This document shows, one piece after another, positions 33,886 through 46,700 of a stretch of 64,000 nt of DNA. The stretch is from Petrosia ficiformis (Eukaryota > Porifera > Demospongiae > Haplosclerida > Petrosiidae). The position numbers were made by a program, and so were the translations under genes. The DNA lies in NCBI GenBank assembly GCA_947044365.1, contig OX345644.1, positions 4,779,077-4,843,076 of the forward strand, read 5' to 3'. The first letter of the stretch is position 1; each line of letters begins with the position of its first letter. The notes beneath the pieces are model-generated. The model was not told the DNA's origin and did no database searches. It saw nothing but the letters and a program-made list of their open reading frames with translations.

Positions 33886-34319
33886 CCCTAGAACTAGACC
33901 CTAAACACTAAACCCTAGACTCCAGATAGTAGAACCTAGAACCTAGAGCCTAGAGAGTATATTCTAGACAGTAAGCCCTAGACATCAGACTCTAGACCAT
34001 AGACCCTAGACTCCAGATAGTAGACACTAGAACTTAGACCCTTGACCGTAGGAAGTAGACCCTAGACCCAGACCTTAGACCCTACACACTAAATACAAAA
34101 TCCTAAATCTTAAATCCTAATCCCTAAACCCTAAACCCTAAACCCTAAACCCTAAACCTTAAACCCTACACCCTAGACACAAGAGAGTATATCCTACACC
34201 CTAGACACTAGACCAAGACCCAGATACTAGACCCTAGACCCTAGACTCCTAGACCCTAGACACTAGACTCTAAACCCTAGACCCTAGACCTAGACCATAG
34301 ACCCTAGACACTAGAGCCT

Positions 34320-37300
34320 AGGGTCTAGTGTATATTGTCCAGGGTCTAGAATCTATGGTCTAGTGTCCAGGGTCTAGGGTCTAGGGTCCTGGTTTTAGGG
34401 TCTAGGGTTTAGGGTATAAGGTATACTCTTTAGGGTCTAGAATCTAGGGACTATAGTCTACTATCTGGAGTCTAGGGTCTACTGTTTAGTGTCTAGTGTC
34501 AAGGTGTAGGGTATACTCTCTAGGTCTAGGGTCTAGGGTCTATGGCCTAGTGTCTATGGTCCAGGGTCTAGAATCTATGGTCTAGTGTCTAGGGTGGAGT
34601 GTCTAGGGTCCCGGTTCTAGGGTCTAGGGTCTACGGTCTAGGGTCTAGAGTCTAGACTCCTCGTTCTAGGGTCTAGCGCTTTTGGTCTAGGGTCTATGTT
34701 CTAGGGTATAATCTCTAGGGTCTAGGTTCTTTGGTCTAGGGTCTAGAGTATACCCTCTAGTGTCTAGAGTCTAGGGAATATGGCCTAGTCTCTAGGGTCT
34801 AGTTTACAGGTTTAAGGTCTACTCTCTAGGGTCTAGGATCTAGGGCCTATGGTCTACTATCTGGAGTCTAGTCTAGGGTCTAGGGCCTTGTGTGTAGAGT
34901 ATACTCTCTAGGGTCTTGAGTATTGGGTATACTATTTAGGGTTTAGTGTGTAGGTTCTATGGTCTAGGGTCTAGGTTCTAAGGTTTAGGGTTTAGGGTTT
35001 AGAGTTTATGGTTTAGGGTTTAGGGTTTAGGTTTTATGGTTTAGGGTTTAGTGTTTAGAGTTTAGGGTTTAGGGTTTTGTGTTTAGTGTTTGGTGTGTAG
35101 GGTCTAGGTTCTAGAATCAAGGGATTATGGTATATTTCTAGGGTCCAGTGTCTAGGTCCTAGTTTCTACTATCTGGAGTCTAGGGTCTTGGGTCTAGGGT
35201 CTAATATCTAGGCCCTACGGTCTAGGATATACTCTCTAGGGTATAGGGACTAAGGTATACTCTCTAGGGTCTTCTGTCTAGGGTCTAGTGCCTAGGTTCT
35301 ACTATCTGGAGTCTAGGGTTTAGTGTTTAGGGTCTAGTGTCTAGAGTGTATGCTATACTCTCCAGAGTCTAGGGTCTAGGGTGAATGGTCTCCTCTCTAC
35401 AGTCTACAGACTAGGGTATAATCTCTAGGTTCTAGGGTCTAGGGTCTATGGTTTAGGGTCTAGGGTCTAGGGTCTAGTGTATACTCTCTAGTGTCTATGG
35501 TATAGGGTCAACTGTCTAGGCCTAGGGTCTACGGTATACTCTCTACGGTCTAGGGCCTAGGGTATAATCTCTAGGGTCTAGTTCTAGGGTCTAGAGTTTA
35601 TCGTCTAAGTACTATTGTATAGTGACTAGAGTCTACCCTCTAGCGTCTAGGGTCTAGGGTCTAAGGTCTAGGTTCTAGAGTCTAGGGTCTAGAGTTTAAG
35701 GTCTATGGTATATTGTTTATGATCTAGGGTCTAGGGTGGATGGTATACTTTCTAGGGTCTAGGCTTGATGTTCTAGGTACAAACTCTAGGGCTAGTGTGT
35801 TTGGTCTAGGATCTAGTGTATACTCTCTAGTGTCTAGTGTCTAGTGTCTTTGGCCAAGGGTCTAGGGTATAGGATCTATGGCCTTGGGTCTACTATCTGG
35901 AGTCAAGGGTCTATGGTCTAAGATATAGGGTTTTATGTGTAGGGTTTACACTCTATGGTCCTAAATCTAGGGTCTAGATTTCAGTATATACTCTCTAGGG
36001 TCTTTGATATAGGGTCTACTACTGAGGGTCTAGAGTATTGGGTGTATTCTGTAGGGTCCAGGAACTAGGGTCTATGGTTTAGGGTTTAGTGTTTAAGGTT
36101 TAAGGATGAGGCATAAGGTTTAGGGTTTAGGATCTACGATCTAAAGTGTAGGTTCTAGGGTCTATGATTTAGGTTCTAGTGTGTACTCTCTAGCGTCCAG
36201 GGTCTAGGGTCCTGTGTCTCGGGTGTAGGGTATACTCTCTAGGGTCTAGGTTCTATGTTCTACTATCTGGATTCTAGGGTCTAGTGTTTAGGGTCTAGGG
36301 TCTAGAGTCTAGGGTGTAGGGTATACGCTCTAGGGTCAAGGGTCTAATGTCTAGGGTCAATTGTCTAGAGTCTAGGGTCTATAGTTTAGAGTCTAGTGTA
36401 TATTGTGTATGGTCTAGTGTATAGGATGTACGGTATACTTGCTAGGGTCTAGGGTCTATGATCTAGGGTATATCTCTAGGGTCTAGTGTATTTAGTCTAG
36501 TGTCCAGGTTCTAGGTTATACTCTCTAGTGTCTAGAATCTAGGGTCTTTGGCCTAGGGTTTAGGGTCTAGGATAAAGGATATAGTGTCTCTGGTGTAGGG
36601 TATACACTCCAGGGTCCCGGGTCTAGGGTCTACGGCTTAGGGTATAGGGTTTATGGTTTATGGTTTAGGGTTTAGGGTTTAGGGTTTAGGATTTAGGGTC
36701 TAGGGTCTAAGATTTAGTGTTTTGTGTTAGGTTTTAGAATTTAGTGTTTAGGGTTTAGGGTCTAGTGTGTACTCTCTAGCGTCCAGGGTCAAGGGTCCTG
36801 TGTCTAGGGTGTAGGGTATACTCTCTAGGGTCTAGGTTCTATGTTCTACTATCTGGATTCTAGGGTCTAGTGTTTAGTGTCTAGGGTCTAGAGTCTAGGG
36901 TCTAGGGTATACTCTTTAGGGTCTAGGATCAAGGGACTAGTGTCTACTATCTGAAGTCTAGGTTCTACTATTTAGTGTCTACTGTCTAGTGTCTAGTGTG
37001 TAGGGTATACGCTCTAGGGTCTAGGGTATAGGGTCTAGGGTCTATTATCTAGAGTCTAGGGTCTGTAGTTTAGAGTCTAGGGTATATTGTGTATAGTCCA
37101 TTGTCTAGGGTGTACGGTATACTTGCTAAGGTCTAGGGTCTATGATCTAGGGTAATATCTCTAGTGGCTAGTGTGTTTGGTCTAGTGTCTAGGTTCTAGG
37201 GTATACTCTCTAGTGTCTAGAATCTAGGGTCTTTGGCCTATGGTCTAGGGTCTAGGATCAAGGATAAAGTGTCTTGGGTGTAGAGTATACACTCCAGGGT

Positions 37301-40236
37301 CCAGGGTCTAGGCTTTACGGTTTAGGGTATAGGGTATAGGGTTTATGGTTTATGGTTTAGGGTTTAGGTTTTAGGGTTTAGGGATTGGGTTTCAGGGTCT
37401 AGGGTCTAAGCTTTAGTGTTTATTGCTTAGGTTTTAGGGTTTCGTGTTTATGGTTTTGGGTGTAGGTTCTTGGTTTTAGGGTCTAGGGACTAGGGTCTAC
37501 CTTCTAGTGTCCAGGGTCTAGGGCCTAATATCTACTATCTGGAGTCTAGGTTCTATCGTCTAGGTTCTAAGGTCTAGGGCCTACGGTCTATGGTATACTC
37601 TCTAGGGTTTACGGTATATGGTATACTCTCTAGGGTCCAGGGTCTAGGGTCATGTGCCTTGGGCATACGGTATACTCTCTGATGTTTAATTTCTAGGTTC
37701 TAATATCTGGAGTCTAGGGGCTAGGGTAAAGTTTCTACTGTCTAGTGTATAGGGTATACTCGCTAAAATCTAGGGTCTATGTTCTAGGGTCTATGGTCTA
37801 GTATCTAGGATCTAGTGTCTAGGGTCTAGGAACTAGGGTCTACTCTCTAGGTCTAGGGCCTAGGGTCTACTATCTGGAGTCCGGTGTGTATGGTCTAGTG
37901 TCTAGGGTCTAGGGCATAGTGTGTACGGTATATTCTCGACGGTCTAGGGACTAGGGTATAATCTCTAGAGTCTATGGTTTAGGGCCTAATGTATACTCTC
38001 TAGCGTTCAGGGTCTAGTGTCCTGGGTCTAAGGCTTAGGGTATACGTTGTAGTGTCGAGGAACTAGGGTATATGGCTAGCATCTATTGTCTAGGGTATAC
38101 TCTCTAGGGTCTAGGGACTAGGTTCTACTATCTGGAGTCAAGGGTCTAGTGTTTAGCTTCTAGTGTCTAGGTTATAGGGTATACTCTCTAGGGTCAAGGA
38201 TCTAGAGTGTGTGGTATACTATCTAGGGTCTAGGGTCTATGGTCTATTGTTTAAAATCTTGGGCCTACGGTCTAGGATATACTCTCTTTGGTCTTGGGAC
38301 TAGGTTATACTCTCTAGGATCTAGGATCTAGGGCCTAAGAGTAGGGTCTAGGGTGTAGGGTCTAAGGTATACTCTCTTGCTTCAAGGGTCTAGGGTCCTG
38401 GGTCTAGGGCTTAGGATATACTCTCTAGGTCTAGTTTCTATGTTCTACTATCTGGAGTCTAGGGTCTAGTATTTAGGGTCTAGCATCTAGTGTCTGAGGT
38501 CTAGGCTTTAGGGTGTAGGGTCTAGGGTCTAGTATCTAGGGTCTAGGGACTAGGGTCTACTATCTGGAGTCAAGGTTCTAGGGTAAATTGTCTACTGTCT
38601 AGAGAGTAGACAATTTACCCTAGAACCTAGGGTATAGGGTATACTCGCTAGGGTCTAGGGTCTAGGGTCTAGGGTCTAGGGACTATGGTCTAGAGTATAC
38701 TCTCTAGGGTATAGGAACTAGGGACTTGGGTCTACTATCTGGAGTATAGGGTCTAATAGTAGGGTATACTTTCTAGGGCCTAGGGTCTAGGTTCTAGAGT
38801 CTAGGGTCTAGAGTCTAGGGTCTAGAGTTTAGTGTCTCGAATTTATTGTCTAGGGTCTAGGGTCTAGTGTGTATGGTATACTTTCTAGGGTCTAGGGTTT
38901 GTGTTCTAGGGTAATATCTTTATGATCTAGGGTATTTGTTCTAGGGTTTACGGTCTAGGGTATACTCTCTAGTGTCTAGAGTCTAGGGTCTTGCGCCTAG
39001 GGTCTAGTGTCTAGGATCTAGGGCCTAGGGTCTTGGGTGTATGGTATACACTCTAGGGTCTAGGTCTAGGGTCTAGATTCTAGGGTGTACTCTTTAGGGT
39101 CTTGGGTATAGCGTCTACTCTTTAGGGTCTAGTGTTCTAGGGTGTATTGTTTACGGTATACTCTGTAGTCTAGGGTCTACTTTCTATGTTCTAGTGAGCA
39201 GGGTCTTCTCTTTAGGGCCTAACGTCTACCATCAGTAGTGCAAAATCAAGATTCTAGTTTCTAGCGTCTAGGGTCTAGGGTATATTTTGTCGGGACCAGG
39301 GTCTAGGGTCTAGGGTCTAGGTACTAGGGTGTAGGTTTTAGGGTCTAGGATATACTCTCTAGGATCCAGGTTCTAGGGACCTGGGTCTAGGGCATATGGT
39401 ATACTCTCTAGTGTCTAGGTTCTCGCTTCTACTACCTGGAATCTAGCGTCTAGTGTTTAAGATATAGTGTCTAGGGTCTAGAGTATATGGTTTATTGTTT
39501 ATGGTTTAGGGTTTAGGGTTTAAGGTTTAGTGTCTGGGACTAGGGTCTACTTTCTAGTGTCAAGGGTCAAGTGCATAGGGTCTACTATCTGGAGTCTAGG
39601 GTTTATAGTCTAGGGTCTAAAGTCTAGGGCCTGTGGTCGAGGTTATACTCTCTAGGGTCTAGGGCCTACGGTCTAGGGTGTATAGTATACTCTCTTGGGT
39701 CTAGGGTCTAGTGTTTAGTGTCTAGTTTCTAGGGTCTAGATTGTAGGGTATACTCCCTAGCGTCTATGTTCTAGGGTCATGGGTCTAGTGTCTAAGGTCT
39801 AGGGTTGGGATTCTAGTATCTAGTATCTAGGGTGTAGAGTTTAAGCTCTATGGTCTATTGTCTAGTGTCTAAGGTCTAGGGTCTAGAGCCTAGGGTCTAG
39901 GGTATACTCTCTAGGTTCTAGGGTCTAGGGTCTGTAGTTTAGGGTCTAGCGTCTCTTTGGTCTATGTTGTATGGTATGCTTTCTAGGATATAGGGTCTAT
40001 GGTCTAGGTTCCATGTTCTAGGGTATAATCTCTAGGGTCTAGGGTGTTTGATTTAGAGTCTAGGGTATACTCTCTAGTGTCTAGACTCTAGGATCTATGG
40101 TCTAGGTTCTAGGGTCTAGGGTTTAGTGTGTAGGGTATACTCTCTAGGGTCCAAGCTCTAGGGACCTGGGTCTAGGGCGTAGGGTATACTCTCTAGAGTC
40201 TAGGTTCTGGGTTCTACTATCTGGAGTCTAGGGTCT
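34320..40236 (+). repeat. Degenerate TCTAGGG array, second forward block
   Basis: Nearly 6 kb of TCTAGGG-derived 7-mers with recurring longer markers: ACTATCTGGAGTCTAGGG and GGGTATACTCTCTAGGG. TTTAGGG-rich islands lie near 34,985-35,075, 36,640-36,715, 37,330-37,395 and 39,495-39,530. Larger duplications are visible. A block with TCTCTAGCGTCCAGGG near 36,187 recurs near 36,770, and one with TATACTTGCTA near 36,425 recurs near 37,115. It ends at another GTCTAGAC (40,233-40,240). Confidence 0.92.
38574..38627. repeat. 54-bp near-perfect palindrome
   Basis: Arms of 23 bp match exactly (GGTTCTAGGGTAAATTG then TCTACT, and the inverse). The 8-bp centre GTCTAGAG contains the palindrome TCTAGA, so apart from one G/G mismatch pair the whole 54 bp is self-complementary. 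It would extrude a strong hairpin. Confidence 0.93.
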
Positions 40237-40742
40237 AGACTCTGGACCATAGAACGTAGATCGTAGACCCTAGAGAGTGTACATTACACCCTAGACACAG
40301 GACCCTACACCCTGGACGCTAGACGCTAGACGCTAGACCCTAAACCCTACAGAGTGTACTCTACACCGTAGACCCTACACCCTAGAGAGTATTGACTACA
40401 CCCTAGACCCTAGACATTAGAGAGTATACCCTACACCCTAAATCCTAGACAATATACCCTAGACTCTAAACTCTAGACCCTAGAATCTAAACTCTACACC
40501 CTAGTCCCTAGACCCTAGAGAGTATACCATACACCAGACCATTGACTCCAGAGGGTAGACACTAGGCCTAGACCCTAAAATGTAGACACTTGTTTCTAGA
40601 CCCTAGATCCTAGAATCTAGATACTAGACCCTATACCCTCGACCCTAGATCCTAGACCCTAAACACTAGACCATAGACACTAGACCTTAAACCTTAGAGA
40701 GTATTCCCTATACCCTAGACGATACATTCTAGAGAGTATACG
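40237..40742 (-). repeat. CCCTAGA block, second inverted block
   Basis: CCCTAGACC words and GAGAGTATACCCTA markers show the repeat on the opposite strand again. It ends at GAGAGTATACGCTTAGGGAG, after which the GACTC minisatellite starts. Confidence 0.9.
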
Positions 40743-43700
40743 CTTAGGGAGAGTAATGGAGAGTCATGAGAATCCGGGAGACTTCTGGGGAAACATGAGA
40801 CTCATATAGACCACTGGAGATTCATGAGACTCTGGTAGACTAATGGAAACTCATGAGACTCAGGGAAACTTCTGGGGACTCAAGAGACTCAGCGAGGCTA
40901 ATGGAGACTCATGAGAATCAGGGAGACTACTTGGGACTCATCAGACTCTTGATACTAATAAAGACTAAAAGGGACTCATTAGACTCCGCCAGACTCATGA
41001 GACGTACAAAAAATACTGTCGACTAATGAGACTTGAGAATCATAGACTCATGGTGACTCATGAGACTCAATGAGACTAATGGAGACTCATGAGACTCAGG
41101 GAGACTATTGGGGAATCAATAGCGACACAGAGACTGCTGGGGACTCATGCGACTCAGAAAGACTACTGCGGACACATTAGGTTTGAGAATCATAGACTCA
41201 TGGTGACTCATGAGACTCAATGAGACTAATGGAGACTCATGAGCCTCAGGGAGACTACTGGGGACTCCATGAGACTCAGCTAGACTAATGGAGACTCATG
41301 AGACTCAGGGAGACTACTTGGGACTCATGAGTCTCTTGATACTAATAAAGACTAAAGGGGACTCATGAGAATCAGGGAGATTAATGGAGACAACTTAGAC
41401 TCAGGGAGACTACTGGGGAGTCATGAGACTCATAGAGACTGCTGGGGACTCATGAGTCTCAGAAAGACTACTGTGAACTCATGAGACTCGTGAGATTCAT
41501 AGTGATTCATGGGGACTCATGAGTCTCAGGGAGATTAATGGAAACTCACGAAACTCAGGGAGTCTACTGGGGAATCATGAGACTCATAGAGACTGCTGGG
41601 AACTCAAGAGACTCAAACAGACTACTGGAGACTCATGAAATTCAGGTAGACTAATGGAGACTCATGAGAATCAAGAAGACTACTGGGGTCTCACGAGACT
41701 CAGCGAGACTAATGGAGACTCATGAAACTCAGGGAGACAGCTTGGTACTCATGAAACTCATGATACTAGTAAAGACTCATAGGCACTCATGAGACTAATG
41801 GAGACTCATGAGACTCATGAGACTCATGGAGACTGCTGGGGATTCATAAGACAAAGAAAGACTACTGTGGACTCATGAGACTCATGAGAATCATAGGCTG
41901 ATGGGGATTCATGAGACTCAGGTAGACTACTGGGTAATCATGAGAATGATAGAGACTTTTGGGGACTCATGAGACTCAAAGAGACTTCTGGAGACTCATG
42001 AGACTCAGAGAGTCTCATGGAGAATCATGAGACTCAGGGAGACTACTTGGGAATTATGAGACTCTTGAGACTGAGAGACTCATAGCAAGTCATGAAACTC
42101 AGGGAGATTGCTGGGTGACTCATGAGGACTCATGAGACTCAAGGAAAGTAATGGAAACTCATGAGACTCAGGGAGACTATTGGGGACTCATCAGACTCAT
42201 AGAAACTGCTGGGGACTCATGAGACTCGGGGAGATTATAGGAGAGTCATGAGAATCCGGGAGACTTCTGGGGAATCATGAGACTCATAGAGACTACTGGG
42301 GACACATGAGACTCATATAGACTAATGGAGACTCATGAGACTCAGGGAGACTAATGGAGACCCCTGAGACTCAGGGAGACTACTTGGAACTCATGAGAAT
42401 CAGCGAAACTAATGGACTCATGAGAATCATACTCATTGGGATTCCTGAGTCTCAGGTATACTACTGCGGAATCATGAGTATCATAGAGACAACTGGGGAC
42501 TCATGAGACTCAAGAAGACTTCTGGAAACTCAAGAGAGTCAGGTAGATTAATGGAGACTCATGAGACTCATAGAGACTACAGGGTACTCATAAGACTCAT
42601 AGAGACTGCTAGGGACTCATGAGACTCAGAGAGACTACTGTAGTCTGATGAGTCTCTTGACAATCAGAGATACTGCTGCGGACTCATGAGACTCAGCGAG
42701 TCTCATGGAGAATCATGAGACTCAGGGAGTCTACTTGGGACTCATGAGACTCTTGATACTAATAAAAACTAAAGGGGACTCATGAGACTCAGAGAGACTC
42801 ATGAGACTCAGAAAGACTACTGTGGACTCCTGAGACTCATGAGACTGAGAGACTCATCGGAAATAATGAAACTCAGGGAGATGCTGGGGACTCATGAAAC
42901 TCAGAAAGACTACTGTGGACTCATAACACTTGAGAATCATAGACTCATGAGGACTCATGAGACTAAAGGAGAGAAATGGAAACTCATGAGATTCAGGGAG
43001 ACTATTGGGGACTCATCAGACTCATAGAAACTGCTGGGGACTCATCAGACTCAGGGAGACTAATGGAGAGTCATGAGAATCCGGTAGACTTCTGGGGAAT
43101 CATGAGACTCATAGAGACTGCTGGGGACTCATGAGCCTCAGCGAGACTAATGGAGACTCATGAGAATCAGGGAGACTACTTGGGACTAATGAGACTCTTG
43201 ATACTAATAAAGACTAAAAGGGACTCATTAGACTCCGCCAGACTCATGAGACTTACAAAGAATACTGTCGACTCATGAGACTTGAGAATCATAGACTCAT
43301 GGTGACTCATGATACTCAATGAGACTAATGGAGACTCATGAGACTCAGGGAGACTATTGGGGAATCAATAGCGACATAGAGACTGCTGGGGACTCATGCA
43401 ACTCCGAAAGACTACTGCGGACACATTAGGTTTGAGAATCATAGACTCATGGGGACTCATGAGACTCAAAGAAACTATTGGAGACTCATGAGTCTCAGGG
43501 AGACTAGTGGAGAGTCATGACACTCAGGGAGACTACTGCGGACACATGAGACTCATAGAGACTGCTGGGGTCTCATGAGACTCAAATAGCCTACTGGAGA
43601 CTCATGAGACTCAGGTAGACTAATGGAGACACATGAGCCTCAGGGAGACTACTGGGGACTCCATGAGACTCAGCTAGACTAATGGAGACTCATGAGACTC

Positions 43701-46700
43701 AGGGAGACTACTTGGGACTCATGAGTCTCTTGATACTAATAAAGACTAAAGGGGACTCATGAGACTCGAAGAGACTCATGAGACTCGTGAGACTCATAGG
43801 GACTCATGAGACTCAGGGAGACTGCTGGGGACTCATGAGACTCAGAAAGACTACTGTGAACTCATGAGACTCAGAAAGACTACTGTGGACTCTTGAGACT
43901 CATGAGAATCATAGACTGATAGGGATTCATAAGACTCAGGTAGACTACTGGGTAATCATGAGAATGATATAGACTTCTGGGGACTCATGAGACTCAAAGA
44001 GACTTCTGGAGACTCATGAGACTCAGAGAGTCTCATGGAGAATCATGAGACTACTTGGAAATTATGAGACTCTTGATACTAATAAAGACTAAAGGGTACT
44101 CATGAGACTCAGAGAGACTCATTAGACTCAGAAAGACTACTGTGGACTCCTGAGAGTCAGGTAGACTAATGGAGACTCATGAGACTCAGGGGGACTCATG
44201 AGACTTTGGGAGACTAAAGGAGACTCATGAGACTCAAAGAGAATGCTAGGGTCTCCTGAGATCCAGAAATACTACGGTGGACTCATGAGACTCATGAGAT
44301 TAATAGAGAATCATGAGGACTCATGAGACTCCGGGAGACTACTGGGGACTCATGAGACTCATAGAGACTACTGGGGACTCATGAACCTCATAGAGACTAC
44401 TGTAGACTATTGAGACTAATGAGAATCATGGAGACTCACGGAGACTCATGTGACTCAGGGAGACTACTTGGGACTCCGAAAAACTAGTGCGGACACATGA
44501 GACTTGACAATCATATACTCATGGGGACTCATGAGGCTCAAGGAGAGTATTGGAGACTCATTAGTCTGATGGAGTCTATTGGGGACTCATGAGTATCAAT
44601 GAGACTCATGGGGACTAATGAGACTCAGGGAGCCTAGTGGAGAGTCATGACACTCAGGGAGACTACTGGGAACTGATGAGACTCAAAGAGTCTACTGTGG
44701 ACTCGTGAGACTCAGGAAGACTAATGGAGACTCATGAGACTCCGGGAGACTTCTTGGTACTCATGAAACTCATGATACTAATAAAAACTCATAGGCACTC
44801 ATGAGACTCAGGGAGAGTAATGGAGACTCATGAGACTTAAGAAGACTACTGGGGTCTCACGAGACTCAGCGAGATTAATGGAGTCTCATGAGTCTCAGGG
44901 AGACTCATGTGATTCTTGATACTAATAACAACTAAAGGGACTCATGAGACTCAGGGAAACTCCTAGGGACTCATGAGACTCAGGGAGACTACTGGGGACT
45001 CATGAGATACATGAGAATCATAAAGACTCCTGGGGACTCATGAGACTCTGGGAGACTACTTGAAACTATGAAAGACTAGTGCGGACACATGAGGCTTGAG
45101 AATCATAGACTCATGGGGACTCATGAGGCTCAAGGAGAGTATTGGAGACTCATGAGTCTCATCGAGTCTATTGGGGACTCATGAATATCAATGAGACTCA
45201 TGGGGACTCATGACACTCAGGGAGACTAGTGGAGATTCATGACACTCAGGGAGACTACTGGGGACTGATGAGACTCAAAGAGTCTACTGTGGACTCATGA
45301 GACTCAGGTAGACTAATGGAGACTCATGAGACTCAGGGAGACTGCTCGGTACTCATGAAACTCATGATACTAATAAAGACTCATAGGCACTCATGAGACT
45401 CAGGGAGACTAATGGAGACTCATGAGTCTCAGCGAGACTAATGGATACTCATGAGACTCAGGGAGACTTCTTGGGACTCATGAGAATCTTGATACTAATA
45501 AAGACTAAAAGGGACTCCTGAGACTCATGGGGACTCATGAGACTTTGGCAGACTGAAAAAGACTCATGAGACTCATAGAGAATGCTAGGGTCTCAAGAGA
45601 TCCCGATAGACTTCTGTGGACTCATGAGACTCATGAGAATAATAGAGAATTATGAGGACTCATGAGACTCAGGGAGACTACTGGGGACTCATGAGACTCC
45701 TAGAGACTACTGGGGACTCATGAACCTCATAGAGACTACTGTGGACTCATGAGACTCATGAGAATCATGGAGACTCAAGGGGACTCATGTGACTCAGGGA
45801 AACTAATGGAGACTCATGAGACTCAGGGAGACTACTGCAAACTCGTGAGACTCAGCGAGAATAATGGAAACTCATGAGTCTCAGGGAGTCTACTTATGAG
45901 ATTCTAGGTACTAATAAAGACTAAATGGGACTCATGAGACTCAGAGAGACTCAAGAAACTCAGAGTGACTCATGAGACTCGTGAGACTCAGAGGGACTCA
46001 TGAGACTCAGGGAGACTGCTGGAAACTCATGAGACTCAGAAAGACTACTGTGGACTCATGAGACTCATGAGAATCATAGAGTCTCATGGGGATTCATGAG
46101 ACTCAGGTAGACTACTGGGTGATCATGAGAATGATAGAGACTTCTGGGGACTCACGAGACTCAAAGAGAAGTCTGGAGACACATGAGACTCAGCGAGTCT
46201 CATGGAGAATCATTAGACTCAAGGAGACTACTTCAGTCTCATGAGACTCTTCATACTAGTAAAGACTGAAGGGTACTCATGAGACTCAGAGAGAAGCATG
46301 AGACTCAGAAAGACTACTGTTGAATCCTGAGACTCATGAGACTGAGAGACTCATAGAAAATCATGAAACTCAGGGAGACTGCTGGGGGACTCATGAGACT
46401 CAGAAAAACTACTGTGGACTCATAACACTTGAGAATCAGGGACTCATGAGGACTCATGAGACTCCAGGAGAGTAATGGAAACTCATGAGACTCAGGGAGA
46501 CTATTGGGGACTCATCAGACACATAGAAACTGCTGGGGAGTCATCAGACTCGGTAAAATTAATGGAGAGCCATGAGGATCCGGGAGACTTCTGGGGACTC
46601 ATGAGACTCATAGAAACTGCTTGGGACTCATGAGACTCTGGTAGACTAATGGAAACTCATGAGACTCAGGGAGACTTCTATAGTCTGATGAGTCTCTTGA

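Larger units (their letters stand above)
32770..34319 (-). repeat. CCCTAGA block (inverted TCTAGGG) with CCCTAAA tracts
   Basis: This is the same repeat read on the other strand: CCCTAGACC words and GAGAGTATACCC markers, the exact inverse of GGGTATACTCTC. It holds the purest CCCTAAA runs in the window (about 33,318-33,440, 33,760-33,880 and 34,120-34,165). It ends at CCTAGG (34,317-34,322), where the orientation reverts. Confidence 0.92.

Noticed and set aside
44673..44700. Hammerhead-ribozyme-like CTGATGAG followed by hairpin GACTC-AAA-GAGTC (also near 45,265 and 49,949)
   Set aside because: The required GAAA after stem II is missing (TACTG is there) and no stems I and III are evident; it arises from chance variants of the minisatellite.
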